Shown here: piece by piece, positions 34,882-43,416 of the stretch
How the letters are laid out: every line of letters begins with the position of its first letter
Position numbering within the stretch: the stretch's first letter is position 1
Assembly (NCBI RefSeq): GCF_019754945.1
Contig: NZ_JAEUWU010000004.1
Span: 1-64,000 of the forward strand
Direction of reading: 5' to 3'
Length of the DNA stretch: 64,000 nt
Origin: Corynebacterium pseudokroppenstedtii
GTDB lineage: Bacteria > Actinomycetota > Actinomycetes > Mycobacteriales > Mycobacteriaceae
Made by a program: the position numbers and the translations under genes
The notes under the pieces: model-generated
What the model saw: only the letters and a program-made list of their open reading frames with translations
Databases searched by the model: none
Told to the model about the DNA's origin: nothing

Positions 34882-37383
34882 TTATGAGCTCTTCTCCTGG
34901 GTGAGGTCATAAACGGTCACACCGTCGACAGTCGTAGCAGTGAAGTGCTCCTTCACCCATGACGTGATCTCGTTGTTCCCGCCAGGGGCGCCGCCCTGAC
35001 CAGAATCAGCGATGAAGAAGTGAATCTTCTTCTCCGAGACCAGCTTCTTGAACTGATCCAAGGTCGGAGCATCATCGCTGCCGCTGAAGCCACCGATCGG
35101 CATGACATCCGTGTCCGTCGCCAACTGGTAGCTGGCCGCGCCTTGCGAACCGATCGTCGCCGCGGACCACTTGTACTTGTCCGAATCTTCCTTCAGCTTG
35201 TTCTTCAGAGTCTCACTGACAGCCATCTGACCCGGGCCACCCGGCGACGACGCTCCGCCCTGCTTACCAACTGAAGCCGACGATCCACCTTTTCCATCCG
35301 ATTTTCCATCCGACGAGTCGCCCGGCATACCGTTACTCGAGTTATCCGACGTCGAGCCACTGCCATTAGGCCCGCCAGGCATACCCTGGCCATTGCCACC
35401 GTTCGGTGGGGTGCCGCCGGGACCGCCGTTCTGACCGTCACCGGGCATCTGTCCAGGCGAGGAAGCACCTTCTTGGCCGTTGCCGGATTGACCATCAGTA
35501 GCGCCTTGGCCGTCGCCAGTATTTTGACCGTCGGCACCTTGTCCGTCGGCACCGCCTCGACCGTCGGTTCCATTTTGGCCACCGGGACCACCGCCACCTG
35601 GGCCTCCCATTCCGGAATCGGATTTCGGCCCGGCCGCGACGACCGAACCGGTATTGGCGTGGGCGATGGTGTACGCACTGTACGCACTCGGTCCCGCGAG
35701 CATCGCAGCTGCGACAACACCGACGACGCCCACCCGGAGTGACAGGACACCTGCGGAAAGCTTCGACGACGCAGATCCGTCTGCGTGCCGACGAGCCCCT
35801 GCCGCGGACACCCACGGCAAAGCGAACCATCCCGATGCACCGATAACGGTGGCGACGAGAATAGCCCACGGTAACCACGTCGGGAATGAATCGGACGCAC
35901 GACGAAGGACGCCGAATGCCGTCACACCGGACGCGAGGATAGCGACGGCGCTCACGGCACGAACCCACAGGCGGTCGCGGTGCTGCCATGCATCGGCCGC
36001 GCCCATGCCGACCAGTCCAGCCATCGGAGGAACCATGGCCACGGTGTAGTACTGGTGCATCGTGCCCTCCATGAAGCTGAACGTCCCGGCACACATGAGC
36101 AGCCAGACGCCAAGGCCGATGTACAGGCCGCGTTTCGTGTTCTTCAGAGGTACTCGCCCACACAGCACAATCCCCATCACGAGGGCGATCAGCGCTGCAA
36201 TGAATAGCCACGTAGCTTGGCCACCTAACTGTTCGTTAAACAGTCGGAGGATGCTCGGCTCACCAGAGAACGTCGGGCCACCATGGCCACCGCCACCTGG
36301 GGATCCACCTTGCGGCATGTTACCCATCTGCCCAGAACTTCCAGCCTGACCCATGCCGCTACTGGCAGCAGAAGCAGCGCCCTGAGCAGCGTCGGAAACC
36401 GAACTTCCCCCTTGGCCGGCACCACCGGGACCGCCACCTGCGCCACCGCCTGGGGCACTGCCGTTGCCGCTGAGCCGGCTGAATCCGTTATATCCGAGGG
36501 TCAACTCCCAAATAGAGTTGTTAGTCGAGCCACCGATATAGGGCCGTGACGACGATGGCCACAAAGCGACTGCCACGATGTACCAGCCAGCGGAAACAAT
36601 CATGGCGGCAACGGTGGCAAGGCTTTGCCCCAGCTTGACCTTCCAGGAACGCGGGGAAACCACCGCTAAAAGGACGACGAGCGCGGGAATGATCAGCAAA
36701 ACTTCGCCCTGCTTTGCCAAGAAACCAAGGCCGACGAAGACGCCGGTTAACACGGCCCAGCGCCATTTACCGGTTTCCACGCAACGCATGGCCGCCCAGA
36801 TGGAACACGTCATGAGGAGGACGAGCATCGCGTCGGGGTTGTTGAAGCGGAACATCAGCACCGCGACTGGGGTGAGGGCCAGCACAATTCCCGACACAAA
36901 GGCTGCTGTCGACCCGGCATAGCGCCGGACCGTGGCCCATAGGACGGCAACGGATGCCACACCCAGAAGTGCGTACGGCAACAGGACGGACCATGAATTT
37001 AAGCCAAAAATCTTGATGGCTAAGGCTGAAGGCCACAGTGATAGTGGAGTTTTGTCGACGGTAATGGTGTTGCCCCAGTCCGATGAACCGAAGAGAAATG
37101 CGGTCCAATTCTTTGACCCTGCTTGGCTGGCGGCAGCATAAAAGTCATTGCCATAGTTGTTGTTATCCAGTTCCCACATGAAAAGGAATGCTGAGCCTAG
37201 TAATAAGGCTATGAATCCAGCTAATTCTTTTCCACGCGGGAAGCCCTGAACCTGGGCACGAATCCCCGACTTCGTGGCGTTTTCCTTGGGGTTCGACCCC
37301 TGTGGGACGCCGGCGTGATGCTGTCTGCGATGAGTTGTCTCACTATGACTGCCACCAGCTCCTTTCACCATGCTCATCGTCAT
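34882..37383 (-). CDS. GT39/ArnT-like membrane glycosyltransferase with long Gly-rich extracellular loops
   Basis: An 833-residue polytopic GT-C enzyme. The ATG at 37383 has GAGGAG 6 nt before it. After a 55-residue cytoplasmic tail the first helix leads to an extracellular loop with NNNYGNDFYAAASQAGSKNW and ITVDKTPLSLWPSA, the PMT/YkcB-type catalytic loop. About 12 helices follow. Two low-complexity Gly/Ser/Gln/Pro loops (roughly 315-385 and 600-715) are unusually long. The C-terminal roughly 110-residue soluble domain (SDKYKWSAATIGSQGAASYQ, IHFFIADSGQGG) matches the YkcB group. It would transfer a sugar from a polyprenyl-phosphate donor to a surface acceptor. It follows the GT2/GtrA locus, which would make and flip that donor. 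Confidence 0.85.
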   Translation of the reverse strand: MTMSMVKGAGGSHSETTHRRQHHAGVPQGSNPKENATKSGIRAQVQGFPRGKELAGFIALLLGSAFLFMWELDNNNYGNDFYAAASQAGSKNWTAFLFGSSDWGNTITVDKTPLSLWPSALAIKIFGLNSWSVLLPYALLGVASVAVLWATVRRYAGSTAAFVSGIVLALTPVAVLMFRFNNPDAMLVLLMTCSIWAAMRCVETGKWRWAVLTGVFVGLGFLAKQGEVLLIIPALVVLLAVVSPRSWKVKLGQSLATVAAMIVSAGWYIVAVALWPSSSRPYIGGSTNNSIWELTLGYNGFSRLSGNGSAPGGGAGGGPGGAGQGGSSVSDAAQGAASAASSGMGQAGSSGQMGNMPQGGSPGGGGHGGPTFSGEPSILRLFNEQLGGQATWLFIAALIALVMGIVLCGRVPLKNTKRGLYIGLGVWLLMCAGTFSFMEGTMHQYYTVAMVPPMAGLVGMGAADAWQHRDRLWVRAVSAVAILASGVTAFGVLRRASDSFPTWLPWAILVATVIGASGWFALPWVSAAGARRHADGSASSKLSAGVLSLRVGVVGVVAAAMLAGPSAYSAYTIAHANTGSVVAAGPKSDSGMGGPGGGGPGGQNGTDGRGGADGQGADGQNTGDGQGATDGQSGNGQEGASSPGQMPGDGQNGGPGGTPPNGGNGQGMPGGPNGSGSTSDNSSNGMPGDSSDGKSDGKGGSSASVGKQGGASSPGGPGQMAVSETLKNKLKEDSDKYKWSAATIGSQGAASYQLATDTDVMPIGGFSGSDDAPTLDQFKKLVSEKKIHFFIADSGQGGAPGGNNEITSWVKEHFTATTVDGVTVYDLTQEKSS

Positions 37384-37592
37384 TTCTTTCTCCTCATTCT
37401 CGTCACATCTTTTCCACACAATCCGCATACGTCATCGGTTGTCATGTGATGCTCCTTATTCTTTAATCTGGTCGGTCATGACACGGCCTTGTCGTGACTC
37501 CAACGACTGCATAGCAATCCGATTCGACATACCGTGCAATGGATATTTGCCTGTCATATATCTCTCGTATTTGTCCTTGTTCAGCACGTGTT

Positions 37593-38003
37593 TTACATTC
37601 CACTCCCCGTGCGACGCCGACGTCGGAATGAATAGAAGTACGCACGTAAAGCAACAAAACGGATGATCGTGGCGACGACGTTGGCCACTGTCAACACGAT
37701 CAGCTCCGTCGTTGCCGAAGCGTGGGGATTCACCCACGACAACCCCACCAGGGATAACGACGTGACCAACCAGCACACAAGAAAAATAAACAAACCGCTG
37801 AGCTGATCTTTGGCCGCGTTTTTACGACCGGATATACCAAAGGTGAATGCCCTATTAGCCGCGGTATTTAAAACTGCCGTGATCAGAAGGCAAAGAAAGT
37901 TGTTAACCTGTGCGGGTAAAAACGCCGAGAAAGCCAAATAGAGGACGGCATACGCTACCGTCGAGGCGATTCCGACAACGCCGAATCGCCAGACATGCCT
38001 AAA
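37593..38003 (-). CDS. GtrA domain (flippase-like), expressed by -1 frameshift from the GT2 gene
   Basis: The frame encodes a complete four-helix GtrA domain: WRFGVVGIASTVAYAVLY (helix 1), then LAFSAFLPAQVNNFLCLL, an AANRAFTFG motif and two more helices, ending in RRRRR. No ATG or GTG lies in frame upstream of helix 1; the only candidate, a TTG at 37937, would delete helix 1 and has no ribosome site. The frame joins the GT2 frame through a -1 slip at TTTTTTA (38000-38006), giving a 504-residue GT2-GtrA fusion, an architecture known as bifunctional GT2/GtrA. GtrA proteins flip polyprenyl-phosphate sugars across the membrane. A simple mutation breaking a fused gene is the alternative. Confidence 0.75.
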   Translation of the reverse strand, partial: FRHVWRFGVVGIASTVAYAVLYLAFSAFLPAQVNNFLCLLITAVLNTAANRAFTFGISGRKNAAKDQLSGLFIFLVCWLVTSLSLVGLSWVNPHASATTELIVLTVANVVATIIRFVALRAYFYSFRRRRRTGSGM

Positions 38004-39106
38004 AAACTCTGCTGGGGCTCCGGCCGGCCCCTCACCCCCTCCAATACCGGGGGTTCAGATGTCCTCGACGATCGACGGAACGAATCGAGATTAATCCGAT
38101 GAGACGCAATGTTTCGTCTCACTCTCCACATTCCACGCAAATCCTGCAAAGCTGTTTCGACGACATTCACGCGCGAATCGGGATCGTCGGTCCAATCGAC
38201 GGGGACCTCATGAATTCGGTACCCGGCTTTTTCTGCGAGGAGAAGCACTTCGGTATCAAAGAACCAATTGGGGTCTTCAACATGAGGCAAAATCGCGCGA
38301 GCAACGTCGGTACGCATTGCTTTAAAACCACATTGAGCGTCGGAGAAATGTGCTGACATCATGAGACGCAGCATGTGGTTATATGTCCGCGAAATAAATT
38401 CACGCTTTGAACCACGAACAACATTGGCTGAACGAGCTAACCGTGAACCGATAGCGATATCGGAATGATCAGAAACCAAAGGCGCTAATAACGGAAGCAA
38501 AGCATGCAGATCGGTGGAGAGATCTACATCCATATACGCCACAACATCGCATTCCGACTCCAGCCACACCTTCTTCAGCATCCGCCCGCGGCCTTTTTGG
38601 TCCAAATGGACCCGGCGAACCGACGGCAGCTGGCGCTCCAACTCACCGGCGACGATCCATGTGTTATCGATCGACGCATTATCAGCAATCGTGACCATCG
38701 TCGTGAATGGCACCAGGCTCGACAAACTCTCCACCAAGTGAGGGATCGAGGTGGGCAAGGACGTGGCCTCGTTGTACACAGGAATGACGATTTCCACCGT
38801 GGCCTGGCGCGGATTTGTTGGATGATAGGACTCAGCGTTCCCCTGAACTGAGTCACCCGGCGCGGCAGGCGTGCTCTCCCCCGTGGCAGATGAACTCTCC
38901 TGCGTGGCGGTGGACACCCGTGAAGCGACAGTTGAGTTCTCCGAATCGGCACGCGAATTCAACGTAGATACAGCGGAGCGGGTTTCACCAGAGGAGACTC
39001 CCCCAGCGACGGCACTGAGATCAGATGGCTGTGCCGTCGGTGCGAAGGAGCCGGGCTCGATAGTCGGATTCTTGGACTTACTGGTATACAGCGCATGAAA
39101 TGTCAT
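37955..39106 (-). CDS. Polyprenyl-phosphate glycosyltransferase, GT2 family (DPM1/YkcC-like)
   Basis: In the zero frame 383 residues. A Ser/Thr/Ala-rich N-terminal tail (1-100), probably disordered, precedes the GT-A domain: VEIVIPVYNEATSLPTSIPH (104-123), TIADNASIDNTW, YMDVDLSTDL with the metal-binding Asp193-x-Asp195, FSDAQCGFKAMR and NWFFDTEVLLLAEKAGYRI. These are typical of enzymes that load a nucleotide sugar onto polyprenyl phosphate. After Ser367-Phe368 the ribosome can either finish 15 codons later or shift -1 into the GtrA frame. Gene order GT2-GtrA-GT39 suggests a surface glycosylation pathway. The sugar and acceptor are unknown. Confidence 0.9.
   Translation of the reverse strand: MTFHALYTSKSKNPTIEPGSFAPTAQPSDLSAVAGGVSSGETRSAVSTLNSRADSENSTVASRVSTATQESSSATGESTPAAPGDSVQGNAESYHPTNPRQATVEIVIPVYNEATSLPTSIPHLVESLSSLVPFTTMVTIADNASIDNTWIVAGELERQLPSVRRVHLDQKGRGRMLKKVWLESECDVVAYMDVDLSTDLHALLPLLAPLVSDHSDIAIGSRLARSANVVRGSKREFISRTYNHMLRLMMSAHFSDAQCGFKAMRTDVARAILPHVEDPNWFFDTEVLLLAEKAGYRIHEVPVDWTDDPDSRVNVVETALQDLRGMWRVRRNIASHRINLDSFRRSSRTSEPPVLEGVRGRPEPQQSFLGMSGDSALSESPRR
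37965..38006 (-). promoter_or_regulatory. Candidate programmed -1 ribosomal frameshift signal
   Basis: Reading the minus strand: slippery heptamer T TTT TTA (plus 38000-38006, zero frame AGT TTT TTA), a 9-nt spacer (37991-37999), then an 8-bp perfect stem GGCGATTC/GAATCGCC (37983-37990 with 37965-37972) with a 10-nt loop. The zero-frame stop TAG (37955-37957) comes 7 nt after the stem. All elements and spacings fit known -1 signals. Confidence 0.7.
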
Positions 39107-39208
39107 GGCCTATACTCAAGTATTCCCCGCTGGCAGGTTTGGAAAAATAACCTTTAGAAAATCTGTCACGGAAAGCTTAGATATTCTTCCCAGAAAAAGT
39201 TGAATATC

Positions 39209-41797
39209 TTATTCCACTACAGAGTTCGCACCCGCTGCGTGAGCAAAGAGCTTAGGCAACGTACTTGTCCAGGCGTCTCTCAATTCTGTCACGGGCAGCG
39301 TGATCTCATCTGCTTCACCAGTGCTAACCCTGACTCGTACCTGAGCGGACATTTCCTGTGAAGACCCACACGCTCGTGAGGTCACAGAACCCAACCGCAG
39401 CACAGGGATACCACAGCGTTTTGCAAGAGAAACTAGCTTATCGCCGTCTCCGTGAGCACAGGCGACCACGACTCGGTTAGCTGATTCCGAAAACAGCGCA
39501 ACGCAGGGATCCGCGTGAACCTTGGACACATCCACGTCCATGCCGACGCCAGAGATCATCGCCATTTCGGCCAGGGCCTGCGCAAGTCCGCCTTCGGACA
39601 GGTCGTGCGCGGCAGTGACAACCCGCGGCGTATCGGGATCAGCCTGATCGCAGAAGAAATCAGCCAGGGCCGACGTCGCTGCCAAATCCACCTGCGGGGG
39701 AAGCCCCGAGAGAGCATTATGCTCCACCTGCTGCCAGATGGAACCGCCCAGCTCATCATGGGTTTCACCCAAGAGATACAGCTCTTCGAACTGGTCATTG
39801 GCCGACGTCGACTCCGACGTCGAAGAATCATCACCGGCATCCGATTCGCTCTCGGGGAAGGCCGAGCGTTCCGTCGTCAAGCCCCCAAGGAGGTGGTTGA
39901 TGTGGTGATCCACCGAGGTCACGACGCCCGCAACACCCACGAGCGGCGTCGGCAAGATCGCTTCCGACCCGGTCTGGTTGTAGAACGACACGTTGCCGCC
40001 CGACACGGGAATGCCCAGTTCACGGGCACCATCGGCAAGGCCATGCACGGCCTCACGGAACTGCCACATGACGGCAGGGTCCTCCGGGGAACCGAAGTTC
40101 AGGCAGTTGGTCACCGCCACCGGACGGGCGCCCGTCACAACGACGTTGCGGTAGGCCTCCGCCAACGCTAAGCGGGCCCCCATGTTCGGATCGAGCTTCG
40201 TGTACCGTCCCGACGCATCCGCCGACACAGCGACACCGCGACCAGTGGATTCGTCGATACGCAACACACCGGCGTCGGCGTTTTGCGCCTCCACCGTATT
40301 ACCCATGACGTAGCGGTCGTACTGCTCGGTGATGAAGGCGCGGGAACACAGCGCAGGGGAAGCAACCATACGCAGCCACGTCTCACGCAACTCGCCGGCA
40401 CCCTGAGGACGGGCGAACCCCTTCGCTTCGACACCCGATTCTTGCAGCTCATCCTGCCAATCCGGGCGCTCATAGGGGCGATCATAGACGGGTCCCTGAT
40501 GGGCAATCGTGTGTGCCGGCGCATCCACCACAACCTGGCCGTGGTGGTGAATGATCAAATGATCACCATCCGTGACCTCGCCGATCTCCGCGCAGGTCAC
40601 ATCCCAATGGGCGCAGATCTCCCGGAAACGATCAACATTTTCCGGGGTGACGACGGCACACATGCGCTCCTGGGACTCCGACGAGAGGATCTCGGCGGCG
40701 GTCATGTTCTCCGCGCGCAGCGGTACCGCGTCGAGGTTGACCTCCATGCCACCGTCCCCGGCCGCAGCCAACTCGGACGTTGCGCAGGACAGTCCTGCAC
40801 CACCCAAGTCCTGAATACCCACGACGATCCCGGCGTGATACAAATCCAGGCAACATTCGATGAGGACCTTTTCAGCAAAGGGGTCACCCACCTGAACCGA
40901 CGGCAACTTTCGCTCGGCACCATCTTCGAAAGTGTCGGACGCTAATACGGACACTCCACCAATGCCGTCCAGTCCCGTTCGGGAACCGAATAGCATCACT
41001 TTGTTCCCCTTACCAGAGGCGAAGGCCAGTTTGAGATCGTCAACTTTCAACGTCCCAATGCACAAAGCATTCACCAAAGGATTCCCGGCATAGGACTCAT
41101 CGAAGACGGTTTCACCACCGATATTCGGCAAGCCCAGGCAGTTACCGTAACCGCCCACGCCGTCAATCACACCGGGAAGAACGCGCTGCGTATCCGCCGC
41201 ATCGGCCGGGCCGAAACGCAGCTGGTCCATGACGGCAATCGGACGCGCGCCCATGGCCATGATGTCGCGAACAATTCCGCCGACGCCCGTCGCCGCGCCC
41301 TGATGTGGTTCGACATAGGAGGGGTGATTGTGCGATTCCACGCGGAAAGTCACGGCGTTGCCGTCGCCAATGTCAATTACGCCGGCGTTTTCGCCAATGC
41401 CGGCCAGAATTTTCGACGACATTTCTTTTGTCATCGTTTCGCCAAAGTAACGAAGATGCACTTTGGAGGACTTATAAGAACAGTGCTCCGACCACATGAC
41501 GGAATACATTGCTAATTCCGCATCGGTGGGACGTCGGCCCAAAATATCTTTAATTCGGGCGTATTCATCGTCCTTCAAACCCAAAGACGCATAGGGTTGC
41601 GACGCATCCGGATCCGACTGAGCAGCAGCAACCGTGTCATTTACCTGAGCAGCCGTAAAACTTTCGACCGCGTTATCAGCGGCCGCATTATCAGCGCCCG
41701 CGTCGGCGCGCGCAGTCTCTGTGGACTTGGGCATCTGATTATCCTCGGCATTCATGTCAGTCTTATTCGTTTGGTTCGTATTCGTTTGGTTCACCAT
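39209..41797 (-). CDS. purL: Phosphoribosylformylglycinamidine synthase, large subunit PurL
   Basis: The ATP-dependent subunit that turns FGAR to FGAM with ammonia from PurQ, bridged by PurS. The 862 residues include a 65-residue Asn/Thr/Ala-rich N-terminal extension starting [10 protein letters not shown], encoded by a short DNA repeat. The core follows: [68 protein letters not shown] and the second half with [11 protein letters not shown] and [10 protein letters not shown]. An acidic Ser-rich insertion (about 645-665) lies in the C-terminal half. The ATG starts 3 nt after the purQ stop, so translation is coupled. Small-PurL type. Confidence 0.96.
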   Translation of the reverse strand: MVNQTNTNQTNKTDMNAEDNQMPKSTETARADAGADNAAADNAVESFTAAQVNDTVAAAQSDPDASQPYASLGLKDDEYARIKDILGRRPTDAELAMYSVMWSEHCSYKSSKVHLRYFGETMTKEMSSKILAGIGENAGVIDIGDGNAVTFRVESHNHPSYVEPHQGAATGVGGIVRDIMAMGARPIAVMDQLRFGPADAADTQRVLPGVIDGVGGYGNCLGLPNIGGETVFDESYAGNPLVNALCIGTLKVDDLKLAFASGKGNKVMLFGSRTGLDGIGGVSVLASDTFEDGAERKLPSVQVGDPFAEKVLIECCLDLYHAGIVVGIQDLGGAGLSCATSELAAAGDGGMEVNLDAVPLRAENMTAAEILSSESQERMCAVVTPENVDRFREICAHWDVTCAEIGEVTDGDHLIIHHHGQVVVDAPAHTIAHQGPVYDRPYERPDWQDELQESGVEAKGFARPQGAGELRETWLRMVASPALCSRAFITEQYDRYVMGNTVEAQNADAGVLRIDESTGRGVAVSADASGRYTKLDPNMGARLALAEAYRNVVVTGARPVAVTNCLNFGSPEDPAVMWQFREAVHGLADGARELGIPVSGGNVSFYNQTGSEAILPTPLVGVAGVVTSVDHHINHLLGGLTTERSAFPESESDAGDDSSTSESTSANDQFEELYLLGETHDELGGSIWQQVEHNALSGLPPQVDLAATSALADFFCDQADPDTPRVVTAAHDLSEGGLAQALAEMAMISGVGMDVDVSKVHADPCVALFSESANRVVVACAHGDGDKLVSLAKRCGIPVLRLGSVTSRACGSSQEMSAQVRVRVSTGEADEITLPVTELRDAWTSTLPKLFAHAAGANSVVE

Positions 41798-41800
41798 CGC

Positions 41801-42469
41801 TTACACTCCCACCGAATCAAGAACCGAATGAATCAAACCCAACCCATCCGTTGACGGGCCCGTCAGCAACTCCACCGCGTGCTCCGGGTGCGGCATGAGC
41901 CCGACGACGCGACCGTCGGCACTAGACACTCCAGCAATGGCATTGACTGAACCATTGAAATTATCGGTATATCGAAAAACGACGCGACCTTCGTCTTCCA
42001 ACTGGGAAATCGTCTCCGCGGGCGCTTGGAAACGGCCCTCACCGTGCTTGGCCGGGACCAAAATCTTCTGGCCCTGCGTGAAACCGGCAGTCCACGGGGT
42101 GGATGTGCGTTCCACCTTCAAGTATGTGTCCACACAATGAAAATGCAGGCCCTTATTCCTGGTTAACGCTCCTGGAAGAAGGCCTGCCTCTTGCAAAATC
42201 TGGAACCCGTTGCAAATACCTAGCACGGGAAGTCCCTGGCGAGCTCGACGCACGACCTCACCCATCACCGGCGCTAAGCTTGCCAAAGCGCCTGCTCGGA
42301 GGTAATCCCCGTACGAAAAGCCGCCCGGCACGATCACAGCATCGACGCCTTTCAGGTCGGCGTCGGCGTGCCATAAGTGCACCACCTCGGCGCCACCCAA
42401 TCGGGCAGCGCGGGCAGCGTCGCCGTCGTCGAGGGTGCCGGGGAATGTCACCACACCAATACGTGGCAT
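41801..42469 (-). CDS. purQ: Phosphoribosylformylglycinamidine synthase, glutaminase subunit PurQ
   Basis: A class I glutamine amidotransferase of 222 residues supplying ammonia to PurL. It has [19 protein letters not shown], the nucleophile elbow [11 protein letters not shown] (Cys near residue 90) and [11 protein letters not shown] with the catalytic His and Glu. Its start overlaps the purS stop (ATGA-type overlap at 42469), and purL follows 3 nt after its stop, so purSQL is one tightly coupled operon. Confidence 0.96.
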   Translation of the reverse strand: MPRIGVVTFPGTLDDGDAARAARLGGAEVVHLWHADADLKGVDAVIVPGGFSYGDYLRAGALASLAPVMGEVVRRARQGLPVLGICNGFQILQEAGLLPGALTRNKGLHFHCVDTYLKVERTSTPWTAGFTQGQKILVPAKHGEGRFQAPAETISQLEDEGRVVFRYTDNFNGSVNAIAGVSSADGRVVGLMPHPEHAVELLTGPSTDGLGLIHSVLDSVGV

Positions 42470-42762
42470 TAGTTGGCCCCCTCGTTCGCGCTGGTTGAGG
42501 CCACGGGGGTGGCGTCGGAATCGTCGGCACGCTCGGCAACGACGTCATAATCCTCAATGACGGTATTGGCCAGAAGCGTCGATGCCAACCGGTCCAGCTC
42601 CTCGTCGGATACTGAACCGTCGACATCCAGCTCAAACCGCTTGCCTTGCCGGACGTCGCGAATCCCATTCACCCCGATTCGCCCCAACGCACGCAGAACC
42701 GCTTGCCCCTGCGGATCCAAAATCTCGGTCTTCGGCATGACATTGACAACAACTCGAGCCAC
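42469..42762 (-). CDS. purS: Phosphoribosylformylglycinamidine synthase, PurS subunit
   Basis: A 97-residue protein with the PurS fold: [25 protein letters not shown], the motif ILDPQG followed by [17 protein letters not shown]. It stabilises the PurL-PurQ complex. A 20-residue Ser/Ala/Asp tail is an extension beyond the usual 80. GGGAG lies 7 nt before the GTG start. First gene of purSQL. Confidence 0.95.
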   Translation of the reverse strand: MARVVVNVMPKTEILDPQGQAVLRALGRIGVNGIRDVRQGKRFELDVDGSVSDEELDRLASTLLANTVIEDYDVVAERADDSDATPVASTSANEGAN

Positions 42763-42846
42763 AGTGGCGCTCCCTATCAGGTCAGTTGACTACACCACCG
42801 ACAACATTACCGAATAGTTGGGGAACTCAACCAATTGAAAAGCCAG

Positions 42847-43335
42847 CTAGAGAGGGAGGTTGTCCTCAATCAGATCCAGGAGGGCATCATCTTCAGGATC
42901 AACATCGCTGCGGAACCGGCCCAGGACCTCCCCCGAATCGGACAGAACAAATTTCTCAAAGTTCCACTTCACGTCGCCCGCTTCGCCATTGTTATCAGCG
43001 GTTTTCTTCAGCTCGGTGTAGAGCGGGTGCTCGTTGCCACCATTCACATCCGTCTTGCTCAGCAGTGGGAATGTCACACCAAATTTCGACGATGCGAACT
43101 CCTTGATCTCCTCATTCGAGCCGGGTTCTTGTTCACCGAACTGGTTGCAGGGAACGCCGATGACAAAGAAACCGCGGGCCGCGTATTCCTCAAAAATGTG
43201 CTCGAGAGCTTCATATTGCGGTGTAAAACCGCATTCACTAGCTACGTTCACAATTAAAAGAACGTGGCCCTCCCACGAGCGCAGCGTTGTTTCTTTGCCG
43301 TCGATCGTCGTTACTGGGATGTCATAAATACTCAT
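42847..43335 (-). CDS. Glutathione-peroxidase-family thiol peroxidase (probable mycothiol peroxidase)
   Basis: A 162-residue cytosolic peroxidase. The catalytic cysteine is Cys35 in NVASECGFTPQY, with Gln in PCNQFGEQEPGSNEEI and Trp in VKWNFEKFVLS completing the triad; a second cysteine in GVPCNQF may form the resolving disulfide. In C. glutamicum the family member (Mpx) reduces peroxides with mycothiol and thioredoxin, and mshD in this window shows mycothiol is made. The ATG at 43335 follows TACTCT by 6 nt and lies directly behind an inverted repeat; there is no normal ribosome site. Confidence 0.9.
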   Translation of the reverse strand: MSIYDIPVTTIDGKETTLRSWEGHVLLIVNVASECGFTPQYEALEHIFEEYAARGFFVIGVPCNQFGEQEPGSNEEIKEFASSKFGVTFPLLSKTDVNGGNEHPLYTELKKTADNNGEAGDVKWNFEKFVLSDSGEVLGRFRSDVDPEDDALLDLIEDNLPL

Positions 43336-43336
43336 A

Positions 43337-43361
43337 CCCCCAGAGTACGCGTGTCTGGGGG
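43337..43361. repeat. Perfect inverted repeat overlapping the GPx -10 element
   Basis: CCCCCAGA (43337-43344) and TCTGGGGG (43354-43361) are perfect arms around a 9-nt centre. On the minus strand the right half carries the -10 TACTCT of the GPx gene. It can be an operator, or a terminator hairpin for dctA lacking a T tract. Confidence 0.5.
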
Positions 43362-43376
43362 CAGAATATCTATAAA

Positions 43377-43416
43377 TATTTAGGCGTATTTAGAGGAATT
43401 TAGGTGTATTTAGGTG
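43377..43416. repeat. Four tandem 10-bp repeats at the dctA 3' end
   Basis: Units TATTTAGGCG, TATTTAGAGG, AATTTAGGTG and TATTTAGGTG follow one another without gaps. The last overlaps the dctA stop codon. This is an AT-rich minisatellite in a GC-rich genome and could vary in copy number. Confidence 0.75.

Noticed and set aside
37958..37990. Extended pseudoknot at the frameshift site (loop UUGUCG with downstream CGACGG)
   Set aside because: Base pairs exist, but only one nucleotide would have to span the 8-bp stem, which is too short; the plain hairpin is the credible element.
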